A DNA stretch of 37,070 nucleotides from NCBI GenBank assembly GCA_946540735.1, contig CAMNIN010000041.1, positions 1 through 37,070 of the forward strand, read 5' to 3'. The notes under the pieces were generated by a model, which saw nothing but the letters and a program-made list of their open reading frames with translations, had not been told where the DNA came from and searched no databases. Shown here piece by piece: positions 1-9,748 of this stretch. Both the position numbers and the translations under genes were made by a program. This DNA is from an uncultured Prevotellaceae bacterium. Its GTDB lineage: Bacteria > Bacteroidota > Bacteroidia > Bacteroidales > Bacteroidaceae. The stretch's first letter is position 1. Every line of letters begins with the position of its first letter.

Positions 1-51
1 ACAACGACAAATCCCGATGGTCATAAGAAGGGAAAGTGGAGTGCTGAGTAA
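1..51 (+). CDS. C-terminal end of an unidentified protein (partial)
   Basis: Frame 1 is open from the window edge to a TAA at 49-51. It encodes 16 residues ending in GKWSAE, hydrophilic and typical of a protein tail. Nothing can be said about function because the gene lies outside the window. A weak hairpin (ACAG/CTGT arms, 54-66) followed by seven T at 68-74 could be its terminator, which gives slight support to a real gene end here. Confidence 0.3.
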   Translation, partial: TTTNPDGHKKGKWSAE

Positions 52-318
52 TTACAGTGGGTCTGTCTTTTTTTAGCCCAGCAACGGTTTTCCCCCAGAA
101 AAACTTACCTTGTACCGCTCTAATAAAAGTCATGACTCACTTTGCAGGGTCCTAATCGCTAAATCCCATGAACAACCCTCCTTTCCAAGGTACTGAGTAA
201 TTGCCCAGAACTTGGGGGCGATGCTTTGGTTGAATAAAGGCACAGTTTTTACTCTTGTTTTTCTTTAGACCTCTTCGAAAAACTTCTTTCAAGTGTGTAA
301 AAAATGATTTTTTTTGCC
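52..318. other. Non-coding stretch upstream of maeB, no gene recognised
   Basis: No convincing coding region is seen on either strand. The short minus-strand frame at 152-355 is rich in Lys and Phe, resembles no family and runs through the maeB promoter. The stretch holds a possible weak terminator at its left end, a 10-bp palindrome AGTCATGACT at 128-137, and a 13-nt near-repeat (41-53 and 190-202, 12 of 13 identical, sharing CTGAGTAATT). It may be degraded sequence or an untranslated region. Confidence 0.4.
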
Positions 319-326
319 TAATTTTG
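319..326 (+). promoter_or_regulatory. Putative -7 element of the maeB promoter
   Basis: TAATTTTG fits the Bacteroidota -7 consensus TAnnTTTG. There is no exact TTTG at the expected distance upstream, only TGTG at 294-297 (21 nt away). It would give an untranslated leader of about 75 nt before the maeB ATG at 407. Confidence 0.4.
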
Positions 327-406
327 CAGCTGAACTGCATAAACCCGCATTTCATTGGCGTGGAGATACATTTCGGATAAAGTCAATAATCAATAAGGTA
401 TTTTTT

Positions 407-2698
407 ATGGTAAAAATCACTAAAGAAGCGGCCCTTGCTTATCACAAGAGCGGCCGTCCGGGAAAAATCGAGGTCAATCCGACCAAACCCTACCGCACTC
501 AAACCGATCTCAGCCTTGCTTATTCGCCTGGCGTGGCTTACCCTTGCCAGGAGATCCAGCAAAATCCTGATGATGCCTATAAGTATACCGACAAAGGCAA
601 CCTGGTGGCTGTGATCAGCAATGGCACAGCTGTTTTGGGACTTGGCGATATCGGTGCTCTGAGCGGCAAACCTGTCATGGAGGGCAAGGGACTCTTGTTC
701 AAAATCTATGGGGGCATCGACGTCTTCGATATTGAGGTGGCTGAGAAAGACCCGGAGAAGTTCTGCGAGGCCGTTGAGAAAATAGCACCCACTTTCGGAG
801 GTATCAACCTGGAGGATATCAAGGCTCCGGAATGTTTCTATATTGAGGACAGGCTGAAACGCACGCTCGATATTCCTGTGATGCACGATGACCAGCATGG
901 CACGGCCATTATCTCTGCGGCTGGTCTGAAAAACGCCTTGGAAGTGAATGGGAAAGAGATCAGTAAGGTGAGGATCGTGGTCAATGGAGCCGGCGCTGCC
1001 GCTATCTCTTGTACCAAACTCTATATGGCTCTGGGGGCGAAGAAAGAGAATATCCTGATGCTCGACTCCAAAGGGGTGATTACCAGCGATAGAAAAGACC
1101 TGAACGAGCAGAAGCGCTTCTTTGCCACCGACCGCACAGATTTACATACACTCGAGGAAGCCGTGCGTGATGCGGATGTCTTTGTAGGACTTTCCAAAGG
1201 CAATGTGCTCACAAAAGACATGGTACGGTCGATGGCCAAGGATCCTATTGTCTTCGCATTGGCCAATCCGGTGCCGGAAATCTCTTATGAGGATGCCATG
1301 GACTCTCGCCCTGATGTCCTGATGTCGACTGGCCGCTCCGACTACCCCAACCAGATCAACAATGTGATCGGATTCCCCTATATCTTCAGAGGCGCGCTCG
1401 ATGTGCATGCTCGTGCGATCAACGAGGAAATGAAAATGGCTGCCGTACTGGCCATTGCGGATCTCGCGAAGCAACCTGTTCCCGATGTGGTGAATGATGT
1501 CTATAAAGTCAATAACCTCACTTTCGGACCGTCATACTTCATCCCCAAACCCGTCGATCCTCGCTTGATCACCGAGGTTTCGGCTGCTGTGGCCAAAGCT
1601 GCCATCGACAGTGGCGTGGCCCGTCATACCATCACCGACTGGGAAGAGTATAAGAACAACCTCCGCCAGATGCTTGGCCTTCAAACCAAGGTTACCCGAA
1701 AACTCTATGACACGGCACGTGCCCATCCACAGCGCGTGGTCTTCGCCGAAGGCATCCACCCCACCATGCTCCGGGCTGCTGTGCAGGCTAAAGCTGAGGG
1801 GATATGCGAACCCATCTTGTTGGGCAACGATGAGAGAATTGAGAAACTGGCCGCCCAACTCGACCTCAATCTCGATGGCATTGAAATCGTCAACCTGCGC
1901 CACGACCGTGAGGCTGAGCGCAGAGAACGCTACGCTCGTATTCTCACCGAAAAACGGCAGCGCGATGGCTACACCTTTGAGGAGGCCAACGATAAGATGT
2001 TTGAGCGCAACTATTTCGGCATGATGATGGTGGAGACCGGCGATGCGGATGCCTTTATCACTGGTCTGTATACCAAATACTCCAACACACTGAAGGTGGT
2101 GAAGGAAATCATTGGTGTCCGCCCTGAATTCAATACTTTTGGCACCATGCACATCCTCAACTCCAAGCGAGGCACTTTCTTTGTTGCCGACACACTGATC
2201 AACAACGACCCCGACACCGACAAACTGGTGGATATCGCTAAGTTGGCTTCCTCTGCCGTTCATTTCTTCAATGTGAACCCCAAGATTGCACTTATCAGTC
2301 ATTCCAATTTTGGCTCAGACCAGTCCGAAGGTAGCCGGAAAGTACGTGAGGCCGTTGCCCGGATCCATGAGCAAATGCCTGAACTGCCCATCGATGGCGA
2401 GATGCAGATCAGCACTGCACTCGATCGGGAACTACGTGACTCCCTTTATCCGTTTAACCGTCTGCACGGCATGGATGTGAACACGCTGATTTTCCCCAAC
2501 CTCACCAGTGCACGCTCGTCCTATAAGATGCTCCAGGCCTTGGAACCCGATATCGAAATCATTGGCCCGATCCAGATGGGACTCAACAAACCGATACACT
2601 TCGCCGACTATGGCAGTTCGGTGCGCGACGTCGTGAGCATCACCGCAGTCGCCGTGATCGACGCTTATGTCGACAAGATCAAACGTAGTTTTGTGTAA
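407..2698 (+). CDS. maeB: NADP-dependent malic enzyme with C-terminal phosphotransacetylase-like domain
   Basis: A 763-residue cytoplasmic enzyme for oxidative decarboxylation of malate to pyruvate, with the size and layout of E. coli MaeB. The malic N-terminal domain (about 1-150) contains [11 protein letters not shown], then [10 protein letters not shown] and [10 protein letters not shown], which contribute to substrate and metal binding. The nucleotide-binding domain follows (about 160-400, [10 protein letters not shown]). From about residue 430 comes a PTA-like domain ([23 protein letters not shown]), which in the known MaeB family is regulatory rather than catalytic. The ATG at 407 is chosen because upstream codons in this frame run through the promoter and the product then begins [13 protein letters not shown], a typical MaeB start. 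The MBL-fold gene follows after 14 nt and is probably co-transcribed. Confidence 0.93.
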   Translation: MVKITKEAALAYHKSGRPGKIEVNPTKPYRTQTDLSLAYSPGVAYPCQEIQQNPDDAYKYTDKGNLVAVISNGTAVLGLGDIGALSGKPVMEGKGLLFKIYGGIDVFDIEVAEKDPEKFCEAVEKIAPTFGGINLEDIKAPECFYIEDRLKRTLDIPVMHDDQHGTAIISAAGLKNALEVNGKEISKVRIVVNGAGAAAISCTKLYMALGAKKENILMLDSKGVITSDRKDLNEQKRFFATDRTDLHTLEEAVRDADVFVGLSKGNVLTKDMVRSMAKDPIVFALANPVPEISYEDAMDSRPDVLMSTGRSDYPNQINNVIGFPYIFRGALDVHARAINEEMKMAAVLAIADLAKQPVPDVVNDVYKVNNLTFGPSYFIPKPVDPRLITEVSAAVAKAAIDSGVARHTITDWEEYKNNLRQMLGLQTKVTRKLYDTARAHPQRVVFAEGIHPTMLRAAVQAKAEGICEPILLGNDERIEKLAAQLDLNLDGIEIVNLRHDREAERRERYARILTEKRQRDGYTFEEANDKMFERNYFGMMMVETGDADAFITGLYTKYSNTLKVVKEIIGVRPEFNTFGTMHILNSKRGTFFVADTLINNDPDTDKLVDIAKLASSAVHFFNVNPKIALISHSNFGSDQSEGSRKVREAVARIHEQMPELPIDGEMQISTALDRELRDSLYPFNRLHGMDVNTLIFPNLTSARSSYKMLQALEPDIEIIGPIQMGLNKPIHFADYGSSVRDVVSITAVAVIDAYVDKIKRSFV

Positions 2699-2712
2699 AC
2701 GAATTTGTCTAT

Positions 2713-3507
2713 ATGGATAACCGCATCACCATCTTAGGTACTGGTAACGCACAAGTCACCCATTGCTACAACACCTGCTTCATGGTACATAGCAGAGGAG
2801 GACACCAGTTGCTTGTCGATGCCGGTGGTGGAAATGGCATCCTTCAGCAACTGGAGAAGGCTGACATCGACTGGAAAACAATCCACCACCTATATGTCAC
2901 CCATGCCCACACCGACCATATCCTCGGTGTGGTATGGATGATGCGTATGGCTCTGCAATTTCAAAATCCCCTTAAAGTGTATAGCCACCGTAAAGTGCTG
3001 GATGTGCTTACATTCAATTGCCAGCAGCTTCTTCCTCGAAAACAATCCGACAGGATCGGTAGTGTGGTGGAAATGGTGGAAATCCATGATGGCGATATGA
3101 TGATGATCGGCGACATGCAACTTCAAGCGTTCGACATCCATTCCACAAAAGAGAAGCAATTCGGCTTCACCATGACTATGCCTGGGGGAAAACGTCTCAC
3201 TTGTCTTGGTGATGAACCTTACAACGATAAAAACGAGTGCTATGCACGTGGGGCTGACTGGTTGATGAGCGAGGCTTTCTGTGTGTTTGAGGACAGAGAG
3301 CGGTTCAAACCTTATGAGAAGCATCACAGCACGGCTCTCGATGCCGCTCGTCTGGCTGAGCAGCTCGGCGTGAGAAACCTCATACTCTATCACACTGAAG
3401 ACAAGACCATCTCCACACGCCGGCAGCGTTATACCGCTGAAGCTCAATCGGCATACAGTGGACGGGTGATCGTGCCTGATGATTTGGATGTGATCCTTTT
3501 GGAATAG
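2713..3507 (+). CDS. MBL-fold metal-dependent hydrolase, RNase Z-like
   Basis: A 264-residue soluble protein of the metallo-beta-lactamase fold. The N-terminus TILGTGNAQV and the HxHxDH signature THAHTDH (residues 63-69) are clear. Further likely metal ligands are His143 (DIHSTKEKQ), Asp167 (CLGDEP) and His227 (ILYHTED). The overall pattern resembles the RNase Z/ElaC-like branch, including KHHSTALDAARLAEQL near residue 205. It is shorter than a standard RNase Z (about 300 residues), and no exosite arm is evident, so tRNA 3'-end processing cannot be assumed; it could be another phosphodiesterase. It starts 14 nt after maeB and probably shares its transcript. Confidence 0.85.
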   Translation: MDNRITILGTGNAQVTHCYNTCFMVHSRGGHQLLVDAGGGNGILQQLEKADIDWKTIHHLYVTHAHTDHILGVVWMMRMALQFQNPLKVYSHRKVLDVLTFNCQQLLPRKQSDRIGSVVEMVEIHDGDMMMIGDMQLQAFDIHSTKEKQFGFTMTMPGGKRLTCLGDEPYNDKNECYARGADWLMSEAFCVFEDRERFKPYEKHHSTALDAARLAEQLGVRNLILYHTEDKTISTRRQRYTAEAQSAYSGRVIVPDDLDVILLE

Positions 3508-3558
3508 CTGCTCATGAGGCTTCCATGAAGTAATTATCTCCCTCAATAATAATCAAAA

Positions 3559-5202
3559 ATGAAAAGCAAAACCTTGAAAATCACTATGGCAGCTTTGTGC
3601 TGCACCATGATGGTCACATCATGCACACAACCATCTGAGGTGTCAAAGTCACAGAACCTCACTGTCGGCAACCCCTACCTGCCCCTGTGGGAGCATATTC
3701 CTGATGGTGAGCCATACGTATTTGATGATCCTGACCAGCCCGGAAAGCAACGAGTTTATATCTACGGCTCTCACGACAGCAGGATCACTGATTACTGTGG
3801 ACGTGAACTCGTGGTATGGTCGGCTCCCGTCGAGGACCTGACCCAATGGCGTTATGATGGGGAAATCCTGAAAGTTGACAAAAACGCTGACGGGGAACCC
3901 TTCGATACGGCTCAGACAGCTGATGTGCTTTTCGCTCCCGATGTGGCCGTGACGACCGATGCAAACGGCAAGAAAACTTACTATCTCTATCCCAACGACC
4001 AGAATGGCGGACGCAACAGCCTTATCGCCAAAAGTGACCGGCCCAATGGTCCCTTTGAGGTGTGCAACTGGAGCAAGAACGATCCCAATCAATGTGATGG
4101 GGTCCTGGGATTCGATCCTGCGGTCTTCGTCGATGATGACGGACGTGTCTATGGCTACTGGGGATTTGAGAAATCTCATGGAGCAGAACTTGACCCTACC
4201 ACGATGGCAACTGTCAAACCTGGTACTGCGGTTGTCGAGAACATGGTCTCGTCAAACAAGCAGCCTGGCGTATTCCGCTTCTTCGAAGCGTCTTCGATAC
4301 GTAAGATCGAGGATAAATATGTGTTCATCTACAGCAGATGGACAGAAAACGGAGAGTTTGGGCTTCCCGACACAAACTATACCTTGGCCTATGCATACAG
4401 CGACCATCCTTTAGGTCCATGGACTTACGGTGGGACTATCATTGACGGTCGTGGCCGGGAGAAAAATGAACAAGGGGAGACGATCGCTTCCGCCACGGTG
4501 TCGGGCAACACGCATGGAAGCATCTGCGAAATCAACGGACAGTGGTATGTCTTCTACCACCGCCAGACCGGTAAGAATGAGTTTGCCCGTCAGGCCATGG
4601 TTGCTCCCATCGACGTCAATGTGGAAAAAGGTCCTGGTGGCAAGGTGAGCATCTCTGAAGGTGAGTATAATTCTGAGGGATTCTCTATCGAGGGTCTCAA
4701 TCCATTGGAACGTCATTCCGCTGGCATCGCATGTTGGTATACAGGTTCGAAAGTAGCTGAGCACCAGTGGCCCGACAATATTTTCTATGGGTCATACATC
4801 GCTTCTGCTTACGGATCTGACGACAAATTCGATGCGCCTTATGACCTTCGCAACAACACCAATCCCGTGGTGAACAACACGGATGGCTCTATCGTGGGGT
4901 ATAAGTATTTCAATTTCACCGCCACCAACGGAAAGAAAGACATCAAGCTCCTGCTGCGGTTGATTCCCGAAGGTATCGACGGGAGCATTCAGATCATGGC
5001 CGACCGTCCCTGGACTTCACAGCAAGGCAAGCTGCTTGGGACTATTCAACTGAAAGCCGACATGCCCAAAACTTCCACGGAATTGTCGGCGGATCTTCCT
5101 GATTTAGCAGAGATGACAGGCAAGCACGCCATCTATTTCGTATTCTCTTCTGAGACGAAAGAAAAATCTCTCTGCACCCTTGAGGACTTTGTTTTTGAAT
5201 GA
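3559..5202 (+). CDS. Glycoside hydrolase family 43 lipoprotein
   Basis: A 547-residue protein with a lipoprotein signal peptide: basic start, hydrophobic core and lipobox ending at Cys22 (VTSC), so it is predicted to be membrane-anchored outside the cytoplasm. The catalytic part has GH43 five-bladed propeller features. Asp49 (PDGEPYVF) is the likely general base, Asp186 (GFDPAVF) the pKa-modulating Asp, and Glu243 (FFEASSIRK) the likely general acid. A beta-rich C-terminal region (about 400-547) may be a carbohydrate-binding module. GH43 enzymes act mainly as arabinofuranosidases, xylosidases or arabinanases; the substrate cannot be read from sequence. No susC/susD genes are nearby. It follows the MBL gene by 51 nt. 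Confidence 0.88.
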   Translation: MKSKTLKITMAALCCTMMVTSCTQPSEVSKSQNLTVGNPYLPLWEHIPDGEPYVFDDPDQPGKQRVYIYGSHDSRITDYCGRELVVWSAPVEDLTQWRYDGEILKVDKNADGEPFDTAQTADVLFAPDVAVTTDANGKKTYYLYPNDQNGGRNSLIAKSDRPNGPFEVCNWSKNDPNQCDGVLGFDPAVFVDDDGRVYGYWGFEKSHGAELDPTTMATVKPGTAVVENMVSSNKQPGVFRFFEASSIRKIEDKYVFIYSRWTENGEFGLPDTNYTLAYAYSDHPLGPWTYGGTIIDGRGREKNEQGETIASATVSGNTHGSICEINGQWYVFYHRQTGKNEFARQAMVAPIDVNVEKGPGGKVSISEGEYNSEGFSIEGLNPLERHSAGIACWYTGSKVAEHQWPDNIFYGSYIASAYGSDDKFDAPYDLRNNTNPVVNNTDGSIVGYKYFNFTATNGKKDIKLLLRLIPEGIDGSIQIMADRPWTSQQGKLLGTIQLKADMPKTSTELSADLPDLAEMTGKHAIYFVFSSETKEKSLCTLEDFVFE

Positions 5203-5206
5203 GTCT

Positions 5207-5269
5207 CCTCCTATCAGAATAAGGATCCGCAGTGCATTTTGTGCTGCGGACCCTTATTCTGATAGGAGG
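5207..5269. terminator. Long inverted repeat, bidirectional terminator between GH43 and nqrF
   Basis: Two 26-nt arms (5207-5232 and 5244-5269) match at 25 of 26 positions around an 11-nt loop. They lie between the stop codons of two converging genes, 5 nt after one and 7 nt before the other. There is no long T tract on either side, so it may act as a transcript-end stabiliser as much as a classical intrinsic terminator. Confidence 0.75.
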
Positions 5270-5275
5270 ACTGGA

Positions 5276-6544
5276 TTATCCGAAATTATCAAACATGATG
5301 CTCTCTGGCTCTACACCGAGTGAGTCGAGCATGCCTTGTACGGCCTTCGACATAGGGCCTGGGCCACACATGTAATATTCGATATCCTCAGGTGCCTCAT
5401 GGTCTTTGAGGTATGTCTCGTACATGACCTGATGGACAAAGCCCGGAGTGTATTTCACACCTGCGGCATCTGCTGCAGGATCGGGGCGGTCGAGCGCGAG
5501 GTGGAAATGGAAGTTGGGGAACTCCTTCTCCAATTCCAGAAAATCTTCTACGAAGAATGCTTCCACCAAGGCACGGGCACCATAGAAGAAATGCATCTCG
5601 CGGTCACGTGTCTGCAATGTCTTCGTCATATGCATGATCTGAGCACGAAGAGGAGCCATACCGGCGCCACCACCTACCCAGATCATCTCCTTCTTGGAGT
5701 CGAAGATGGGATGGAAATCACCATAAGGACCACTCATGATCACCTTGTCGCCTGGCTTACGTGAGAAGATATAGGAGGATGCGATACCCGTAGGTACATC
5801 CTGGAATCCCACCTCAGGACGTGGCTTGAACGGTGTCGTGGCAATACGCACGGTCAGGGTGATACGGTCGCCTTCCGCAGGATAATTGGCCATGGAGTAG
5901 GCACGGATGGTGTCCTCGGGGTTGTGTGCCTTGAGAGAGAAGATATTGAACTTCTCCCATGAGGGCAGGTAGTCCGGACCAATATCTTCCTTGTCGAAAT
6001 CCTTGTCGTAGTCGATGCAATCGTAGGCAGGGATTTTGATCTGGGCATACGAACCGGGGATGAAATCCATGTGCTCTCCCGGAGGAAGGGCCACAATGAA
6101 CTCCTTGATAAACGAAGAGACATTCTTGTTGGAGATGACGGTGCATTCCCATTCCTTGACTCCCAGCACGCTTTCTGGCACCTTGATCTTCAGGTCACCT
6201 TTCACTTTGCACTGGCAGCCCAACCGCCAGTGGTCTTTGATTTCCTTACGTGTGAAATGCGGACGCTCAGAATCGAGGATCTCTCCTCCACCTTCCAGCA
6301 CCTGCACCTTGCACTGACCGCATGAGGCCTTTCCGCCACATGCCGAGGGCAGGAATATCCCGTTCTCGTTGAGTGTGGTCATCAGGCTGCTGCCCTGTCC
6401 CACCGAGATGGTCTTCTCGCCATTGATCAAAATGTTGACATTGCCGCTGGGCGACAGGTATTTCTTTGCCACCAGCAGGATGATCACCAAAAGGAGAATT
6501 GTCACGAGGAACACTCCTATACTTGCGAAAATAAACTGTTGCAT
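5276..6544 (-). CDS. nqrF: Na+-translocating NADH:quinone reductase subunit F
   Basis: A 422-residue electron-input subunit that oxidises NADH and passes electrons through FAD and a [2Fe-2S] centre. One N-terminal transmembrane helix (about 5-27) is followed by a ferredoxin domain with cluster ligands Cys69, Cys75, Cys78 and Cys110, almost the same numbering as in Vibrio NqrF. The FAD-binding motif RAYSMANYP and the NADH-binding motif GGGAGMAPLRAQ follow, and the protein ends in FDNFG as usual. It is the last gene of nqrABCDEF, 16 nt after nqrE. Confidence 0.97.
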   Translation of the reverse strand: MQQFIFASIGVFLVTILLLVIILLVAKKYLSPSGNVNILINGEKTISVGQGSSLMTTLNENGIFLPSACGGKASCGQCKVQVLEGGGEILDSERPHFTRKEIKDHWRLGCQCKVKGDLKIKVPESVLGVKEWECTVISNKNVSSFIKEFIVALPPGEHMDFIPGSYAQIKIPAYDCIDYDKDFDKEDIGPDYLPSWEKFNIFSLKAHNPEDTIRAYSMANYPAEGDRITLTVRIATTPFKPRPEVGFQDVPTGIASSYIFSRKPGDKVIMSGPYGDFHPIFDSKKEMIWVGGGAGMAPLRAQIMHMTKTLQTRDREMHFFYGARALVEAFFVEDFLELEKEFPNFHFHLALDRPDPAADAAGVKYTPGFVHQVMYETYLKDHEAPEDIEYYMCGPGPMSKAVQGMLDSLGVEPESIMFDNFG

Positions 6545-6560
6545 AACCTTTATCTCCTTT

Positions 6561-7187
6561 TTAGATGTTTAGACCTGAGAAGCACATCATGGCCATGGCC
6601 ATGAGTCCTACGGTGATGAATGTGATGCCCAATCCCTTGAGGGGCTCAGGCACATCGCAATACTCCATTTTCTCACGGATGGCGCCCATGGCGACTATAG
6701 CCATGGTCCAACCGATACCGCTGCCTATGGCATAGACTATGGCATCGACGACACTGCCGATATACTGTGAGTTGGAAGGATCAAGGTTGATGCGCTGCTG
6801 CATGAAAAGCGAAGCACCCATGATGGCGCAGTTGACGGCGATCAGCGGCAAGAAGATACCTAATGCAGCATAGAGCGATGGGGAGTATTTCTCGACAGTC
6901 ATTTCCACCAATTGCACCATACCTGCGATAACTGCGATGAAAAGGATGAAACTCAGGTAAGAAAGGTCGACTCCCTCGATCAAGCAATCGGGGCCGAGCA
7001 CCTTGGTCTGGAGCAAGTAATCCACTGGAACCGTGACAAGCAGCACGAATGTCACTGCCATACCCAGTCCGAGTGATGTCTTGACGTTCTTGGAGACGGC
7101 GAGGAATGAACACATGCCGAGGAAGAACGCGAATATCATGTTGTCGACGAAAATCGACCTGAAAAACAAACTGATCAGATGTTCCAT
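6561..7187 (-). CDS. nqrE: Na+-translocating NADH:quinone reductase subunit E
   Basis: A 208-residue, very hydrophobic subunit with about six transmembrane helices, homologous to NqrD and RnfA. Recognisable stretches are [11 protein letters not shown] at the N-terminus and [13 protein letters not shown] centrally. NqrD and NqrE together are known to bind an intramembrane iron-sulfur centre through conserved Cys; Cys26 and the Cys of the AVNCAIMG segment fit this. It starts 2 nt after the nqrD stop, so translation is probably coupled. Confidence 0.96.
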   Translation of the reverse strand: MEHLISLFFRSIFVDNMIFAFFLGMCSFLAVSKNVKTSLGLGMAVTFVLLVTVPVDYLLQTKVLGPDCLIEGVDLSYLSFILFIAVIAGMVQLVEMTVEKYSPSLYAALGIFLPLIAVNCAIMGASLFMQQRINLDPSNSQYIGSVVDAIVYAIGSGIGWTMAIVAMGAIREKMEYCDVPEPLKGLGITFITVGLMAMAMMCFSGLNI

Positions 7188-7189
7188 AG

Positions 7190-7819
7190 TTATTTCTCCT
7201 CCTTATAAAAATAAGCCCTGTGAATCCAAATCACACATCCCAACAGGATGAGTGCCATAGCTGGCATGGTCATCATGCCATTGTTGAGATATCCAGCATC
7301 GTAAACACCCTGTGGGATGAGCTGGATTCCAAGCAGCGATCCACGTCCGAAGAATTCGCGGACAGCACCTACGATGACAAGAATGAGCGCATAGCCCAGG
7401 CCGTTGGCCACACCGTCAAGGAAACTTGGCCAGGGCTTGTTCATCATAGCGAATGCCTCAAGACGACCCATCAGAATACAGTTGGTGATGATGAGTCCGA
7501 CATAGACCGACAGTTGCACACTGACATCATAAGCGAAAGCCTTGAGCACCTGACTGACTATGGTGACCAATGTGGCCACAACGACCAACTGCACGATGAT
7601 TCGTATGCGATTGGGGATGGTGTTCCTGATCATGGAGATGATCACGTTCGAGAACGCCGTGATGATGGTGACGGCAAGCCCCATGACGATGGCTGGTTTG
7701 AGTTGGGATGTGACGGCAAGGGCCGAACAGATACCCAGAACTTGTACCAGTATCGGATGGTCGAGGTTGAGAGGCTTGACAAATGCCTCCTTGTTCTCCT
7801 TTGAAAAGAGTTTACTCAT
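7190..7819 (-). CDS. nqrD: Na+-translocating NADH:quinone reductase subunit D
   Basis: A 209-residue integral membrane subunit with about six helices. Family features include [14 protein letters not shown] near the N-terminus and [17 protein letters not shown] in the second half; the Cys in each segment matches the pair known to coordinate the intramembrane Fe-S centre shared with NqrE. It lies 14 nt after nqrC and 2 nt before nqrE. Confidence 0.96.
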   Translation of the reverse strand: MSKLFSKENKEAFVKPLNLDHPILVQVLGICSALAVTSQLKPAIVMGLAVTIITAFSNVIISMIRNTIPNRIRIIVQLVVVATLVTIVSQVLKAFAYDVSVQLSVYVGLIITNCILMGRLEAFAMMNKPWPSFLDGVANGLGYALILVIVGAVREFFGRGSLLGIQLIPQGVYDAGYLNNGMMTMPAMALILLGCVIWIHRAYFYKEEK

Positions 7820-7833
7820 ATCTTATTTCTCCT

Positions 7834-8562
7834 TTACTTTTTTTGAGCATTGAAAAACACAGAATATTTGCCCAAGCCTTCCTTGAGCATATCCCTTACA
7901 CCATTGGATGTCAGTGTCGCTCCTGTGACGGCATCCACCTGAGTTTCGGGGTCGGTCACATTTTTCTCCACAGAGAGGGCGATTCCGTCCACACCTTCAG
8001 CAAAGAGTTTCTTGCCGATGAATTTTTCCTGCCAAGCTTGGCTGTCCTTGATCTCTGCACCAAGTCCGGCCGTCTCGCTGTCATGGTTGAAGTATGCGCC
8101 GAAGACGGTCTGGCAGTCCTCATCCAGTGCGATATATCCACTGATCGGTCCCCAGAGTCCCATGCCATAGACGGGCACCACATATTTTGTCTGCCCGTCG
8201 ACTTTGCAGGTATACAAGGCCAATTGGCCGTTCTTGTACTCTGCACTGCCTAATTTGAAACCATTGCTCTCATTGTCGGTAGTTTCCGAGGGAATGATTT
8301 CCATCTTGGCATCGAGAATGTCGTCTTTGAGTACCACCTCTTTATATTTAGCAGCGGCCTCATCGTCGTTCAACCCGCGGATATTCAGGGCGTAAAGGAT
8401 CTGTTTCTTCTTGTCGAGCGCCACATTGGCATCTTGCCGTTCCTTGAGTGTCTGATAGACGAATGCCAGAAGGAAGGCAACGATGATGACCATGACGGCC
8501 GAATAAATGATGGTATAGGTGTTTGAATTCGTGTTCAACCCTTTTTTTGTCTCATTTGCCAT
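7834..8562 (-). CDS. nqrC: Na+-translocating NADH:quinone reductase subunit C
   Basis: A 242-residue subunit with one N-terminal transmembrane helix (about 17-38) and an extracytoplasmic FMN-binding domain. The covalent flavin site is visible as TGATLTS, where Thr216 should carry FMN by a phosphoester bond. That attachment needs an ApbE flavin transferase, and no apbE is present in this window. It starts 4 nt after nqrB. Confidence 0.96.
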   Translation of the reverse strand: MANETKKGLNTNSNTYTIIYSAVMVIIVAFLLAFVYQTLKERQDANVALDKKKQILYALNIRGLNDDEAAAKYKEVVLKDDILDAKMEIIPSETTDNESNGFKLGSAEYKNGQLALYTCKVDGQTKYVVPVYGMGLWGPISGYIALDEDCQTVFGAYFNHDSETAGLGAEIKDSQAWQEKFIGKKLFAEGVDGIALSVEKNVTDPETQVDAVTGATLTSNGVRDMLKEGLGKYSVFFNAQKK

Positions 8563-8566
8563 AATC

Positions 8567-9733
8567 CTATGATTTATTGGTTATACGATTCAACCGCTTG
8601 CTGATGTTGCGCTGTACCACGCAATAGTCAATCAGCGGAGCAAACATGTTCATCAAGAGGATGGCAAGCATCATGCCCTCTGGGTAGCCGGGGTTCATCA
8701 CACGGATGACGACAGCCATGACACCAATCAGCAGACCGTAAATCCATTTTCCACACTCTGTTCGGGAACTTGTCACCGGGTCGGTGGCCATGAACACAGC
8801 ACCGAAGGCGAAACCGCCAAGGATGAGATGCTCATAGAATGGGATAGTGGTCATGCCGGTGGCACTGAAAATCGCTGCCATCACACCGCCTCCGACAAAT
8901 ACGCTCAGCATGATCTTCCAGGAGGCGATGCCTGTCCAAAGAAGCAGGATGGCACCCAATGCGATGGCAATGACACTTGTCTCACCGATGGATCCGGGAA
9001 TGAATCCCGTTATCATATCGCAGAGACTGGCTGTCACCTCACCACCCTGACCAACCTGGGCCAACGGTGTGGCGGCTGTAAATCCGTCTGGTAAGGTGTT
9101 GCCGAGACCGAAAATCTTGTCTGTGGCTATCCACACGGTGTCACCGCTCATCTTCTGAGGGTAGGAGAAAAAGAGGAAGGCACGGGTGACCAATGCGACG
9201 TTGAAGATGTTCATGCCGGTGCCACCGAAAATTTCCTTGGCGAAAATCACGGCGAAAGCACAGGCAATGGCAAGGATCCAAAGCGGACAGTTAACGGGTA
9301 CGATGAGTGGGATGATAATACCCGAAACAAGATAGCCCTCCTGGATTTCCTCGCCTTTCCATTGCGCCCACATGAACTCTATCGCCAAACCGACGATATA
9401 GCTTACAAGGATTTTGGGAAGCACGGCGAAGAACCCATAAAAGAAGATACTGAAGAATCCTGCCTCACCGAGGGTGCCGGCAGCTGCATAATTCTGGTAT
9501 CCTACATTATACATGCCGAAGAGCATGGCCGGCATAAGGGCTATGACTACGATGCTCATGATACGCTTGGAGTCGATGGCATCATGAATGTGCGCACCTG
9601 TCTTCGCCGTGGTATTGGGCACAAACAAGAATGTCTCGAATCCGTCAAACACGCTTCTGAATGCGTGCAGTTTTCCACCCTCTTCAAAAGAGGGCTTCAC
9701 TTTATTGAGATAACTTCTTAATGACATAATCAT
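8567..9733 (-). CDS. nqrB: Na+-translocating NADH:quinone reductase subunit B
   Basis: A 388-residue membrane subunit, homologous to RnfD, with about ten helices. It carries the second covalent FMN and, in known enzymes, riboflavin. DGFTAATPLA (216-225) aligns with the flavin attachment motif, making Thr222 the likely FMN-bearing residue. The usual Gly of the S/TGAT motif is Ala here. The length is somewhat below the roughly 410 residues of the proteobacterial protein. The start may be the ATG at 9733 or the one two codons later (9727). A 15-nt gap separates it from nqrA. Confidence 0.95.
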   Translation of the reverse strand: MIMSLRSYLNKVKPSFEEGGKLHAFRSVFDGFETFLFVPNTTAKTGAHIHDAIDSKRIMSIVVIALMPAMLFGMYNVGYQNYAAAGTLGEAGFFSIFFYGFFAVLPKILVSYIVGLAIEFMWAQWKGEEIQEGYLVSGIIIPLIVPVNCPLWILAIACAFAVIFAKEIFGGTGMNIFNVALVTRAFLFFSYPQKMSGDTVWIATDKIFGLGNTLPDGFTAATPLAQVGQGGEVTASLCDMITGFIPGSIGETSVIAIALGAILLLWTGIASWKIMLSVFVGGGVMAAIFSATGMTTIPFYEHLILGGFAFGAVFMATDPVTSSRTECGKWIYGLLIGVMAVVIRVMNPGYPEGMMLAILLMNMFAPLIDYCVVQRNISKRLNRITNKS

Positions 9734-9748
9734 TCGAACTTTAGTGGT

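Noticed and set aside
152..355. Short minus-strand frame near the left edge
   Set aside because: Unrecognised, Lys/Phe-rich, and overlaps the probable maeB promoter.
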